Shown here: piece by piece, positions 46,614 through 55,369 of the stretch
Numbering within the stretch: position 1 is the stretch's first letter
How the letters are laid out: every line of letters begins with the position of its first letter
Source of the DNA: Enterobacter asburiae
Lineage (GTDB): Bacteria > Pseudomonadota > Gammaproteobacteria > Enterobacterales > Enterobacteriaceae
Reading direction: 5' to 3'
DNA: 64,000 nucleotides
Assembly (NCBI RefSeq): GCF_008080435.1
Contig: NZ_VRKN01000001.1
Coordinates: 62,001-126,000, forward strand
Notes under the pieces: generated by a model
Database searches by the model: none
The model's input: only the letters and a program-made list of their open reading frames with translations
Told to the model about the DNA's origin: nothing
Program-made: the position numbers and the translations under genes

Positions 46614-47489
46614 TTACTGACGAATGCCGGAGGCATTTTTGCGTTCAATCACGACGCGGGCATGGTTGATGATTGGCGCATCGATCATTTTGCCGTTCAG
46701 CGAAATCACCCCCAGTCCGTTGCGTTCCCCCTCTTCTGCGGCGGTAATCACGCGCTGTGCGTAATCCACCTCTTCCTGCGTTGGCGCGTAGGCGTTATGA
46801 AGAATTTCAATCTGGCGCGGGTTAATCAGCGATTTTCCGTTGAAGCCCATCCGGCGGATGAGATCCACTTCTTTCAGGAAACCGGCCTCATCATTCACAT
46901 CGGCGTACACCACGTCGAAGGCGTCAATACCGGCCCCGCGCGCGGCATGTAATACGGCACACCGGGCATAGAACAACTCTGTTCCGTCGCCACGCTCGGT
47001 TTGCATATCCATCACGTAGTCAAAGGCGGCCAGCGCAATACCCATTAAGCGGTCGGAGGATTTCGCAATGGCGACAGCGTTAATCACGCCAACGGCAGAT
47101 TCTATCGCCGCCATTAATTTCGTTGAGCCAACGGGACGCCCGCAGTTCTCTTCAATGCGGACGATTTCACGTTCGAGCTGATGAATATCTTCCGGAGAGT
47201 CGGTTTTTGGTAAACGGATCACATCGACACCCGCCCTGACGGCGGCTTCCAGATCTTTTAATCCAAAAGGCGTATTCAGAGGATTAATTCTGACAACGGT
47301 TTCAATATCGTTGTACATCGGATGTTGCAGGGCATGAAATACCAGAAGGCGGGCGCTGTCTTTTTCTTTTAGCGCTACGGCATCTTCCAGGTCAAACATT
47401 ATAGAGTCGGGTTTATAGATAAATGCCGTCGACAGCATGGCGGCACTTGAACCGGGAATAAATAACATACTGCGGCGTAGCTTTTTCAT
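46614..47489 (-). CDS. citE: CitE, citrate lyase beta subunit (citryl-ACP lyase)
   Basis: TIM-barrel lyase of 291 residues that cleaves citryl-ACP into acetyl-ACP and oxaloacetate, with magnesium. Visible motifs are RRSMLFIPG at the N-terminus, [30 protein letters not shown] and [17 protein letters not shown]. The start at 47489 overlaps the citD stop (TAATG); the frame is open 26 codons upstream inside citD. Confidence 0.93.
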   Translation of the reverse strand: MKKLRRSMLFIPGSSAAMLSTAFIYKPDSIMFDLEDAVALKEKDSARLLVFHALQHPMYNDIETVVRINPLNTPFGLKDLEAAVRAGVDVIRLPKTDSPEDIHQLEREIVRIEENCGRPVGSTKLMAAIESAVGVINAVAIAKSSDRLMGIALAAFDYVMDMQTERGDGTELFYARCAVLHAARGAGIDAFDVVYADVNDEAGFLKEVDLIRRMGFNGKSLINPRQIEILHNAYAPTQEEVDYAQRVITAAEEGERNGLGVISLNGKMIDAPIINHARVVIERKNASGIRQ

Positions 47490-47779
47490 TATAACGTTTC
47501 CCATGCAATGTCTTCCCGGGCCATTCCTCTGAGCAGAGCAGCCTGCACGCGGGCGCGGATCACGCAATCCAGCGCGCCTTTATCATCAATAACGACAAGC
47601 CCCTGCTCGATGTTGAACGCAGCCAGGGTTTCGTTGACAACTTCTGTAATTCGGTCGCCAAATTGCTTATACACTTCACTCTGGATGACCACTTCCAGCC
47701 CGCTCTCTACTGGGCTCACCTTCACCATCAGGTCGCTGGACTCCAGCGTTCCCGCCATTGCGGCTTGCACAATTTTCAT
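47489..47779 (-). CDS. citD: CitD, citrate lyase acyl carrier protein (gamma subunit)
   Basis: Acyl carrier of 96 residues. The prosthetic group site is Ser14 in [10 protein letters not shown], and [13 protein letters not shown] follows as in E. coli. It carries acetyl or citryl groups through the lyase cycle. It begins 24 bases after citC. Confidence 0.93.
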   Translation of the reverse strand: MKIVQAAMAGTLESSDLMVKVSPVESGLEVVIQSEVYKQFGDRITEVVNETLAAFNIEQGLVVIDDKGALDCVIRARVQAALLRGMAREDIAWETL

Positions 47780-47803
47780 ATCAATTTTCCTGTGATAATG
47801 CGG

Positions 47804-48871
47804 TTAAATCGCTGCCGACATCGGTTCCGATAAACAAGGCTGATGCTGCACCCCGTTATTCAGAAACGCGCGCGTGGTAGCCGGCACCATGCAGCTGGCG
47901 GCAGAGATTTTGTTTTCATTTAATAAACGACGAACGGCTGAAGCCGACACCGGCACATTATTACCATCCGTTTTTCTTTCTATTTCGTGTACGCTGATAC
48001 GCGCCGCTGTACTCGTTTCGTCTTCCAGCCAGCGGTGCATCGCCCGGTTATATTCTGCGGTTAACAGGCAGAACGGTTCGGTACCGACAAAACGATGGTT
48101 AATATTCAACGCGGGAGCGATGTAATTTCTGAACAGCATGAGATCAATGGCGGCGTAGGTTTTATCAATGACCTGCTTATCTTTCAGGAAATAGCCCGGG
48201 AATGTGCCGCGAGAAATAATATACGCCGACCCTGGATGCACAGTGACATTTTGCAGATGCTGCGATCCGTCCCTGACCATCGCAAACCGTTCTTTAAATG
48301 AAAAAGCAGAGACATCTTCCTGAACCACGAAAACATGCAGCCAGTCGCACCGGCTGGCCGCATGCTCGATAAGATATTGATGACCCAGGGTGAAGGGATT
48401 GGCGTTCATCACAATCGCGCCAATATTTTTCCCCGACACCAGATGATGACCACGCAGCTGGCTGCAGTAACGGTGAATACCAACGGGCGTATTCTCCATT
48501 AAAGCCGCACACTTCTCGATCGTCACCAGCGGATAAAACCCGCATCCACGAAACGACTTTACGTTATCCGGACAGGTAAAGAGAAAGAGCTGATGTTCAC
48601 CGTTTTGTGCCGCCAGTAGTTCGGCCTCATGAATTAACGTCAGGCTTAACGACGTGCCCCGCCATCCGGCATCCACGGCGATGCATTTTAGCGTGTTACC
48701 CGCAATGCCTGTGCAGGCGACCAGATGACGCTGATAGCGCGCAACGATAAATTGCTCAATATCGTCATCAATGCCTAAACCGTTGCGGGCCAGGAAACGG
48801 GCGACTTCCTCTCTTGCCTGAACGTTACCGGCTTTAATCACCTCAAATTCTGGCGTTGTGGCGGTGTACAT
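47804..48871 (-). CDS. citC: CitC, citrate lyase synthetase (acetate:SH-citrate lyase ligase)
   Basis: Activates the lyase by acetylating the CitD prosthetic group with ATP and acetate. It is 355 residues: an N-terminal GNAT-like domain (about 1-130) and a C-terminal nucleotidyltransferase domain with NANPFTLGHQYLIEHA near residue 152 and VSASAVRRLLNE near 310. It is the first citrate lyase gene and starts 18 bases after the FAH-family gene. Confidence 0.92.
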   Translation of the reverse strand: MYTATTPEFEVIKAGNVQAREEVARFLARNGLGIDDDIEQFIVARYQRHLVACTGIAGNTLKCIAVDAGWRGTSLSLTLIHEAELLAAQNGEHQLFLFTCPDNVKSFRGCGFYPLVTIEKCAALMENTPVGIHRYCSQLRGHHLVSGKNIGAIVMNANPFTLGHQYLIEHAASRCDWLHVFVVQEDVSAFSFKERFAMVRDGSQHLQNVTVHPGSAYIISRGTFPGYFLKDKQVIDKTYAAIDLMLFRNYIAPALNINHRFVGTEPFCLLTAEYNRAMHRWLEDETSTAARISVHEIERKTDGNNVPVSASAVRRLLNENKISAASCMVPATTRAFLNNGVQHQPCLSEPMSAAI

Positions 48872-48889
48872 CGTCTCTCTCCTGAGCGT

Positions 48890-49753
48890 CTAGACAGTCA
48901 ATTCTTGCTGCTGGGGTTGCGCTTCCACGATGGTGTTCATCAGGCGGCCAATGTTTTCAATTTCGACTTCAACGCGATCGCCATCGCGCATAAACAGTGG
49001 CGGAGTACGTTTTTTACCGACGCCACCAGGCGAGCCGGTAATAATGACGTCCCCGGCACTGAGAGAGGTGAACGTGCTGATATAGGCGATAAGATCCGCC
49101 ACTTTGTGGATCATGCTGCCGGTGGAGTCATTCTGAACCAGCATGCCGTTCAGCCAGGTGTGGATGGTCAACGCGTGAGGATCGGGGATCTCATCCGCCG
49201 TGGTCATATAAGGGCCGAAGGCGCCGGTTTGCTTCCAGTTTTTACCGGCGGTGAACCAGGCGTGCTGCCAGTCGCGAACGGAACCATCCATATAGCAGCT
49301 GTAGCCCGCGACGTGGCTGAGCGCGTTATTGACGTCAATTCGGGTACCGGGTTTACCGATGATCACGGCCAGCTCGCCTTCGTAATCAAACTCGCTGGAA
49401 ACAACCGGCTTTAAAACGGGCCGGGCATGTCCGGTTTGCGAATCAGGAAAGCGGATAAACAGCGTGGGAGCATTATTGGTTTCAGCAAACTCTTTTCTTT
49501 TTTCAGCGTAATTCATCCCAACGCAGAAAATCTTTCCTGGCTCTTCTATCACGGGAAGGAAGGTAATGTCTTCAGGCATCATATCCACAGGGCAATCGTG
49601 ATATTGCCTGGCGACGTCAACCGCATCCCATTGCAGCAGGTCTTTCAGTGTCGCATAGTGATGGCCGATTTTATTACCCAGATCGATAATGCCGGACGGT
49701 GTATAAATCCCGTAGCTTTTACGGCCCTGATGAATATAACTTGCTAATTTCAT
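48890..49753 (-). CDS. Fumarylacetoacetate hydrolase-family protein
   Basis: Protein of 287 residues with the FAH C-terminal fold: DYEGELAVIIGKPG near 125-138, GYSCYMDGSVRDWQ, GKNWKQTGAFGPY and DVIITGSPGGVGKKR. Family members include acylpyruvate hydrolases and oxaloacetate decarboxylases or tautomerases. The gene is 18 bases before citC. No oad-type sodium-pump genes are seen, so turnover of the oxaloacetate made by citrate lyase is an attractive role, but this is inferred from context only. Confidence 0.78.
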   Translation of the reverse strand: MKLASYIHQGRKSYGIYTPSGIIDLGNKIGHHYATLKDLLQWDAVDVARQYHDCPVDMMPEDITFLPVIEEPGKIFCVGMNYAEKRKEFAETNNAPTLFIRFPDSQTGHARPVLKPVVSSEFDYEGELAVIIGKPGTRIDVNNALSHVAGYSCYMDGSVRDWQHAWFTAGKNWKQTGAFGPYMTTADEIPDPHALTIHTWLNGMLVQNDSTGSMIHKVADLIAYISTFTSLSAGDVIITGSPGGVGKKRTPPLFMRDGDRVEVEIENIGRLMNTIVEAQPQQQELTV

Positions 49754-49784
49754 AATAATACCCGATTGATATACGTGCTCATTC

Positions 49785-49812
49785 TGTGTTCACGCCCCGA
49801 GGCGTGAACACA
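49785..49812 (-). repeat. Perfect 12-bp hairpin between MFS and FAH-family genes
   Basis: TGTGTTCACGCC pairs with GGCGTGAACACA over CCGA inside the 71-base gap 49754-49824. Neither direction has a T-run, so it is unlikely to end transcription outright. It may protect or process mRNA and set the ratio of upstream to downstream gene products. Confidence 0.55.
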
Positions 49813-49824
49813 TTGCCATGCTAT

Positions 49825-51069
49825 TTATTCAGCTGACTGCGCTGGAACCAGTGCCTGTTTATTGCCGGATGCCAGATACGTTGCCACCACAACGCCCACG
49901 CCAAGTAATGCCAGAATAAATCCGGTCATCCCCTGCCAGCCCATTGAATGGAAGACAAAACCGTTGATGAAACCAATAACCGAACCGCCCATGTAGTAGA
50001 AGAATAAATAAAGCGCGACGGCCTGGCCTCTTGCATGGGTTGCGTTTTTACTGACCCAGCTTAAACCGATAGAGTGGCAGCCGAAGAAACAGCCGGTAAA
50101 AATCACCGCGCCAACAATAAAGGTGACGACATTTGACGTCAGCGTCAGCAGCATCCCTAAGGCCATCATCAGGAACAGCACGCGCAAGACTTTCATAGCG
50201 CCATATTTCGCCGATAAGCGACCGGCCTGCGGAGCCGTAAAGAAACTCAGGGCGAAGCTAAAGGAGAGCAGACCTGCGTTTGCCGGTGAAATATGGAACG
50301 GCTCACCTTTCAGGAAGAAGGCCAGATAGTTATAAAGTGAGGTAAATGCGCCGAAGATAATGAAGCTGATGACAAACGCCAGCGCCAGATTTTTGTTCTT
50401 GAAATGCGATGCCGCCCCTTTCACCATACGCATAACGTTAAGACTCTGCGTAGGCTTGAAGTTCTTCGATGCAGGCAACAGGAAGTTCACCAGAATGGCA
50501 ACCGCAATCAGGCTGACCGCAAACCCGTAAAAGATGACATTGATTGAAACGTGATCGATCAGCTGGCTGGCAACAATACGCCCGGACATGCCGCCCATCG
50601 AGTTACCGAAGACAAAATATCCCGTTACGATGCCTGCCGCCACCGGGGCGACCTCTTCACTGATGTAGGCGGTTGCCGCCGCAGCGATGCCGCTCAGCGC
50701 CAGACCAATCACCGCACGCAGCGCCACCAGCATCGCCCAGGATTCCACCAGCGGGCAGAGCAGCGTCAGAATGCCGCCCAGCAGGAGGGAGACGATAATT
50801 AACCGCTTCCTGCCATAGTGATCGGATAACGTTCCGGTAAACAGCAGTCCAATTGCCAGCAACGCCGTTTCTGCGGATAAAATAATACTCACCTGACTGA
50901 CCGGGACATTATATTCCACAGCAAGCGTCGGGAGCAGTGGCTGAATAAAAAACAACGAAGCAAGTTCCGCAAGCCCGGATAATGCCAGCGCCAGAATGAC
51001 GCGAATATACGCGCTGGCTTTTACCGGATCGGGAGCTTTCAGGGTATTGTTAGCATGCGTTAACGCCAT
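49825..51069 (-). CDS. MFS carrier, YnfM type
   Basis: Twelve-helix major facilitator of 414 residues with LSDHYGRKRLI after helix 2 and an N-terminal FFIQPLLPTLAVEYN resembling YnfM. It lies between the PrpF/GalD-like and FAH-family genes on the same strand, so it likely moves the pathway substrate or product. Distinguishing import from export is not possible from sequence. Confidence 0.78.
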   Translation of the reverse strand: MALTHANNTLKAPDPVKASAYIRVILALALSGLAELASLFFIQPLLPTLAVEYNVPVSQVSIILSAETALLAIGLLFTGTLSDHYGRKRLIIVSLLLGGILTLLCPLVESWAMLVALRAVIGLALSGIAAAATAYISEEVAPVAAGIVTGYFVFGNSMGGMSGRIVASQLIDHVSINVIFYGFAVSLIAVAILVNFLLPASKNFKPTQSLNVMRMVKGAASHFKNKNLALAFVISFIIFGAFTSLYNYLAFFLKGEPFHISPANAGLLSFSFALSFFTAPQAGRLSAKYGAMKVLRVLFLMMALGMLLTLTSNVVTFIVGAVIFTGCFFGCHSIGLSWVSKNATHARGQAVALYLFFYYMGGSVIGFINGFVFHSMGWQGMTGFILALLGVGVVVATYLASGNKQALVPAQSAE

Positions 51070-51143
51070 AATAACCTCAGTATTATAGTTAAGGTATAGA
51101 ATGTATTTTTGTAAGATGAATAGCTTTTTAGTTCAGACTTTAC

Positions 51144-52232
51144 TCAATCAACTTCAGAGAGTATTTTTCCTGGCACACAAACGACGCCTTCAAATAATTT
51201 TCGTGACGTGCGAATAACCGCCGCCCGGGTATTTTCGATATTATTTCCGTCCCTCAGCAACGATACGGATATTTTTCCACTCGGGTGTTCAATATCAATA
51301 ATATTGGTAAAGCGTTCCTTTGGGCGGTCAGCAACAATTTTAGCGGCGACGGAGCCTTCAATAAGCGTCGCGGTCGAAATACCAATCGAGCCGGTAATCG
51401 CCAGTGATTTATGGCAGGTATGCGGCATGAAATAACGCACCTGAAGCGTTCCGCCGTTACGCGCCCGGCTGAGAAGAACCGGTTTAGGGATCACTTTGTT
51501 TGACACATCCCCTAAGCCCATCGCTGCACCAGCCTGGCGGCGCAGGCTCTCCAGCCTTTCCTTAAACGCCTTATCGCCATCTAATTCTGCCGGTGACTCC
51601 CCGCCTGTTTTGCCCAGCGCCGAGGCGTCAATCAGGACCATCGGCATCGCCATATCAATACAGGTGACTTCAATACCATCGAACACGTTTGTCACGCTGT
51701 CCGTCGGCAGCAGTTTCCCGGTTTTAGACCCCGCAGAATTCAGGAAGGTTAAGCCAATCGGTGCCGCTGTACCTGGGACACCGTCGATTTGGGTATCGCC
51801 TTCATACACGACACGATAATCAGGCGTTTGCACTTCCGCATCAACCAGTGTCCCGGTGTTGAGATTGCGGATACGCACCGTCGTCACCGGGCTTTGCGCC
51901 TTCACCAGCCCCTTTTCAATGGCAAAGGGTCCCACGGCACAGAGCATATTGCCGCAGTTAGGCGTGGTATCGACGCGACGTTCGTTCACCATCACCTGAG
52001 CGAATAAATAATCCACATCCGCGTCCGGGCAGTTGGAAGGACTGACGATCGCTACCTTACTGGTTTGGGGACTTCCACCGCCAATGCCGTCAATTTCGAG
52101 TTCATGGCCTGCGCCCATCAGGCTGAGTAAAACCGAGTCACGCGCTTCGGTTTCCGCAGGCAGGTCGCTGGCCAGAATGACCGGGCCTTTTGAGGTACCA
52201 CCACGCATTAATACGCAAGGGATCTTTAACAT
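51144..52232 (-). CDS. PrpF/GalD-type isomerase (aconitate isomerase or 4-oxalomesaconate tautomerase family)
   Basis: Diaminopimelate-epimerase-fold protein of 362 residues. It begins with the PrpF signature PCVLMRGGTSKG, continues with DGIGGGSPQTSKVAIV and the catalytic-region TPNCGNMLCAVGPFAIE. PrpF isomerises 2-methylaconitate and trans-aconitate; GalD acts on 4-oxalomesaconate in gallate breakdown. No gallate genes are present, while an aconitase follows in the same gene set, so trans- to cis-aconitate isomerisation is favoured by context. It is the first gene after the divergent LysR regulator. Confidence 0.8.
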   Translation of the reverse strand: MLKIPCVLMRGGTSKGPVILASDLPAETEARDSVLLSLMGAGHELEIDGIGGGSPQTSKVAIVSPSNCPDADVDYLFAQVMVNERRVDTTPNCGNMLCAVGPFAIEKGLVKAQSPVTTVRIRNLNTGTLVDAEVQTPDYRVVYEGDTQIDGVPGTAAPIGLTFLNSAGSKTGKLLPTDSVTNVFDGIEVTCIDMAMPMVLIDASALGKTGGESPAELDGDKAFKERLESLRRQAGAAMGLGDVSNKVIPKPVLLSRARNGGTLQVRYFMPHTCHKSLAITGSIGISTATLIEGSVAAKIVADRPKERFTNIIDIEHPSGKISVSLLRDGNNIENTRAAVIRTSRKLFEGVVCVPGKILSEVD

Positions 52233-52336
52233 GTCTTTTTCTCATTTCGCGTTTATCAGGAACGCAATAAGGTTTTCACACTCCAGTTGATAACTCTAAT
52301 GTCAAAAAAAGCAGGATTAATACGCTTTGCACATTA

Positions 52337-52352
52337 ATAACCCTTGCGTTAT
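52337..52352 (+). promoter_or_regulatory. LysR-type T-N11-A operator candidate
   Basis: ATAAC-CCTTGC-GTTAT is a perfect inverted repeat of the LysR T-N11-A kind in the gap between the divergent LysR and PrpF-like genes. A second inverted repeat GCGTT-N7-AACGC is at 52249-52265, nearer the isomerase gene. Confidence 0.5.
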
Positions 52353-52374
52353 CGTGGATTAAGGAAAGCAAGAA

Positions 52375-53316
52375 TTGGGTGCCGAAATGCAGCATGAATT
52401 ACAGGGAATACAAGCATTTGTAAAAATTGCAGAAATCGGATGTTTTACAAAGACGTCGCAAGTTCTTCATATTTCACAACCGGCTTTAACACGCAGAATT
52501 CAAAAACTGGAAGAGAGCCTGGGAACCACGCTGTTTGAACGCTCCACGCGAAGCGTCAAGCTCACGACAGTGGGAAGAGAATTTTTGCCTAAAGCTAAGA
52601 ATTTAATCGATTTTTATGAAAGCTCAATCCTGAGCATTAAAGAGATGGCGACGCATCAGGCGGGGGTTATTACCGTTTCCTGTATCCCGACTGCCGCGTT
52701 CTATTTTCTACCTTCTGTGATACGAGATTATAACAATGACTACCCCAACATCCGTATCCGTATACTTGAACACAGTGCCAGCGATTGTCTCGAAGCGGTG
52801 TTAAATGGCGACGCAGATTTCGGCATAAATATGATAAACATCACACATCCCAATATCGATTTCGCCCCACTGGTGAATGAACCCTTTGTTCTGGCATGTC
52901 GGCGGGACAATGAGCTGGCGAAAAAACCGCTGGTGACATGGGACGATCTGGCAGGTATGAAGTTGATTGGGGTAAGGCGCTCCAGCGGGAACCGGTCGCT
53001 TATCGATCAGGCGTTCGAGAAAATGGCCTGGAAACCGAACTGGTTTTATGAAGTGCGCCATCTGTCAACGTCGCTGGGGATGGTGGAAGCGGGTCTTGGC
53101 GTGTCTGTCGTTCCCAGCCTGGCGATGCCGACCGACGAACATCATGTCCTTGTCAGCCGTCCGCTGATTGAACCCGTCATACGACGAACGCTGGGCCTTG
53201 TGCAGCGCCGCGAAACGACCCTGAGTCCGGCGGCGGAAAAATTCCGGGAGCTGATTTTACATCTGTGGTCAGGCGAAAACAGCAGCCCCTGGATCGGCAA
53301 ATTTACTCAACTGTAA
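52375..53316 (+). CDS. LysR-family regulator of the citrate lyase/aconitase gene set
   Basis: LysR-type regulator of 313 residues with helix-turn-helix text FTKTSQVLHISQPALTRRIQKLEESLG and LFERSTRSVKLTTVG, followed by an effector domain beginning VITVSCIPTAAFYFLP. The TTG at 52375 is well spaced from AAGGA at 52361; the ATG at 52387 is the alternative and lacks a good ribosome site. Divergence from the PrpF-like gene suggests it activates the long minus-strand set in response to a tricarboxylate. Confidence 0.83.
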   Translation: MGAEMQHELQGIQAFVKIAEIGCFTKTSQVLHISQPALTRRIQKLEESLGTTLFERSTRSVKLTTVGREFLPKAKNLIDFYESSILSIKEMATHQAGVITVSCIPTAAFYFLPSVIRDYNNDYPNIRIRILEHSASDCLEAVLNGDADFGINMINITHPNIDFAPLVNEPFVLACRRDNELAKKPLVTWDDLAGMKLIGVRRSSGNRSLIDQAFEKMAWKPNWFYEVRHLSTSLGMVEAGLGVSVVPSLAMPTDEHHVLVSRPLIEPVIRRTLGLVQRRETTLSPAAEKFRELILHLWSGENSSPWIGKFTQL

Positions 53317-53327
53317 ACCCTGGCACA

Positions 53328-53351
53328 GCAAAGGGGCCAGCGCCCCTTTGC
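53328..53351 (+). terminator. Hairpin between convergent lysR and nhoA
   Basis: GCAAAGGGGC (53328-53337) pairs with GCCCCTTTGC (53342-53351) over CAGC. It lies between the lysR stop and nhoA stop and can serve both directions, although the T-tracts are weak. Confidence 0.7.
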
Positions 53352-53354
53352 GCG

Positions 53355-54200
53355 TTATTTCCCGGCCTGAGGATGTGTATCAAAGCCCGCCATTACCGCC
53401 GTCAGATCCGCCAGTGAAAATCCGTGTTTTGCATCGTCAACGCCCAGTCCAAAGCGTTCCTGCATCAGCTGGTAAAGTGCCTCCGCATCCGGCAAGTGGA
53501 TCTGCTCTTCCACATGGCCATTCTGCCAGTGGGTAAAGTTGAAGTTAGTTAGCGTCAGCTTACCGCCGTCAGGCAGATGGCGACACATCAACAGATGATG
53601 ACGGAAATGCGACTGCGGCCAGTGTGCCGACCAGAAATTCCCCATCACGTAATCACTGAAATACTGCGTCGTCAGGTCAAACTGGTACATCGACTGCCAG
53701 TGCTCGTGGTGACGGAACTGCAGCACCCAGTCATTACCCTCGCTCAGCAGACGATACAGCCCGTGCGGCGTCTCTTGTTCTTCACTGGCGAGCAGACGAA
53801 TCGGCGCCGTCAGCGTCTGGCCGCCAAACCCGACATCGGCAATCCAGCGCTCACCGTTAAGCTCAACCAGCAGCAGGCGGTGCGTGCGTGGCGGCATTTG
53901 CGGCGGATTTGCTAATACCACGCGTCCCAGCATGCTACGCACCGTAAAGCCGACTTCACGCAATACGCGCTCGAACAGGCCGTTTTGCTCAAAGCAGTAT
54001 CCTCCGCGACGCGCGGCGACCAGCTTGTCGACAAGGGACCGATCGTCAAGCTGGATTTCACGCGGCAGAACGACATCAATATTCTCAAAAGGGATCGCAC
54101 AGTTGTGATGTAAATGCAGCGCGCGCAGGGTATCGATATCCACCCGTGTCGGTTGCGTCCAGCCAATGCGAGCGAAATAGGCGGTCAGGAATGGGGACAT
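53355..54200 (-). CDS. nhoA: NhoA, arylamine N-acetyltransferase
   Basis: Acetyl-CoA-dependent N-acetyl and O-acetyl transferase of 281 residues, the E. coli length. The catalytic Cys is in RRGGYCFEQNG (about residue 69), His in RTHRLLLVEL and Asp in WIADVGFGGQTL. It acetylates arylamines and N-hydroxyarylamines in the cytoplasm. It is divergent from yddH, as in E. coli. Confidence 0.95.
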   Translation of the reverse strand: MSPFLTAYFARIGWTQPTRVDIDTLRALHLHHNCAIPFENIDVVLPREIQLDDRSLVDKLVAARRGGYCFEQNGLFERVLREVGFTVRSMLGRVVLANPPQMPPRTHRLLLVELNGERWIADVGFGGQTLTAPIRLLASEEQETPHGLYRLLSEGNDWVLQFRHHEHWQSMYQFDLTTQYFSDYVMGNFWSAHWPQSHFRHHLLMCRHLPDGGKLTLTNFNFTHWQNGHVEEQIHLPDAEALYQLMQERFGLGVDDAKHGFSLADLTAVMAGFDTHPQAGK

Positions 54201-54308
54201 GCATCAGTTTCCTTTGATTGTGATGTTCTGTTTATAAACTAATTTTACGCACTCACTTTGATTTCCGTGCTTTTTCGTCATACTCATCGGTGTAGATGAG
54301 GAGATCCT

Positions 54309-54881
54309 ATGAGCCACTTTCGCCCTGTTGAATTACGTCATGCCAGCCGTCTGCTGAACCACGGTCCTACTGTGCTTATCACCAGTCGGGATGAAAGCCT
54401 CGACAGACGCAACGTGATGGCCGCCGCATGGTCAATGCCCGTTGAGTTTGAGCCGCCGCGCATCGCGATCGTCGTGGATAAAAGTACCTGGTCGCGTGAG
54501 CTGATTGAACGCAGCGGGAAATTTGGCATCGTCATCCCCGGCGTGGCGGCGGCCAACTGGACATACGCGGTCGGTAGCGTCAGCGGGCGCGATGAAGACA
54601 AATTCAACTGCTACGGGATCCCGGTCGTGAACGGTCCTGAACTTGGCCTGCCGGTGATTGAAGAAAAATGTCTGGCGTGGATGGAGTGTCGGTTATTACC
54701 CGTCACCTCCGCGGCAGAAAAATACGATACGCTGTTTGGTGAAGTGGTTTCAGCGGCAGCCGATGAACGCGCGTTTATCGCCGGACGCTGGCAGTTTGAT
54801 GAGGATAAACTGAATACGCTGCATCATCTTGGGGCCGGTACGTTTGTGGCGAGTGGGAAGATGGTGAAGGCGCTGGATTGA
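54309..54881 (+). CDS. yddH: YddH, flavin reductase-like protein
   Basis: FMN-binding split-barrel protein of 190 residues, beginning MSHFRPVELRHASRLL, with NVMAAAWSMPVEFEPPRIAIVVD and GKFGIVIPG typical of flavin reductase-like proteins. The start follows GAGGAGATCCT. Pairing with nhoA is conserved in E. coli. The function is not established. Confidence 0.88.
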   Translation: MSHFRPVELRHASRLLNHGPTVLITSRDESLDRRNVMAAAWSMPVEFEPPRIAIVVDKSTWSRELIERSGKFGIVIPGVAAANWTYAVGSVSGRDEDKFNCYGIPVVNGPELGLPVIEEKCLAWMECRLLPVTSAAEKYDTLFGEVVSAAADERAFIAGRWQFDEDKLNTLHHLGAGTFVASGKMVKALD

Positions 54882-55008
54882 TTGCCTAAATTCTATCTTA
54901 CTGAATTATAGTAAATTTCTATGGCATTTTATGTTTACCATGACGATGTAAAACGGAGGATATTTCCGTAGCTGTTGCATTAGCAACTCTCTCGTTAAGG
55001 AAATATCG

Positions 55009-55368
55009 ATGTCATGGAATAAATATGCCGCTGTTGAATATGCCAAAAATCATGTTTACCGAGAAAGTCACAGAAAGTGTGAGCTTTTTGTGAAAAACGC
55101 GATAATTGCTGGTGGCTTGCCTATTCATGGAATAGGTTCGGCAAAGAACATGGGTCTTACGTTGTCTCAGGTTGGGTTTCAAAAAATTATCGGAGCCCCA
55201 CAGTTAGGCGATGTGGTGGTTATACAGTCCATAGCAAATCATCCAGATGGTCATGTTTGTATTTATGATGGCCATCAATGGCTAAGCGACTTCGCGCAAC
55301 GCACTATGTATCCTGGTTCAGGATACAGAAAATCCCATCCTCCTTATCAGCTTTACAGACATTATTGA
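55009..55368 (+). CDS. Putative peptidoglycan amidase (CHAP/NlpC-P60-like), possible antibacterial effector
   Basis: Small protein of 119 residues without a signal peptide. A papain-like triad is suggested by Cys24 (HRKCELFV), His82 in DGHVCIYDG and Asp94 in WLSDFAQ, preceded by the strand LGDVVVIQS; this order matches CHAP and NlpC/P60 cell-wall hydrolases. It is followed two bases later by an exported protein, the arrangement of type VI amidase effectors and periplasmic immunity proteins. The pair is clearly more AT-rich than yddH and the EF-G gene on either side, suggesting acquisition. The start follows TTAAGGAAATATCG. No secretion genes are nearby. Confidence 0.6.
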   Translation: MSWNKYAAVEYAKNHVYRESHRKCELFVKNAIIAGGLPIHGIGSAKNMGLTLSQVGFQKIIGAPQLGDVVVIQSIANHPDGHVCIYDGHQWLSDFAQRTMYPGSGYRKSHPPYQLYRHY

Positions 55369-55369
55369 T

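Noticed and set aside
52375-52386. ATG at 52387 as the lysR start
   Set aside because: Not excluded, but the TTG at 52375 has a better spaced ribosome site, so the longer form was listed.
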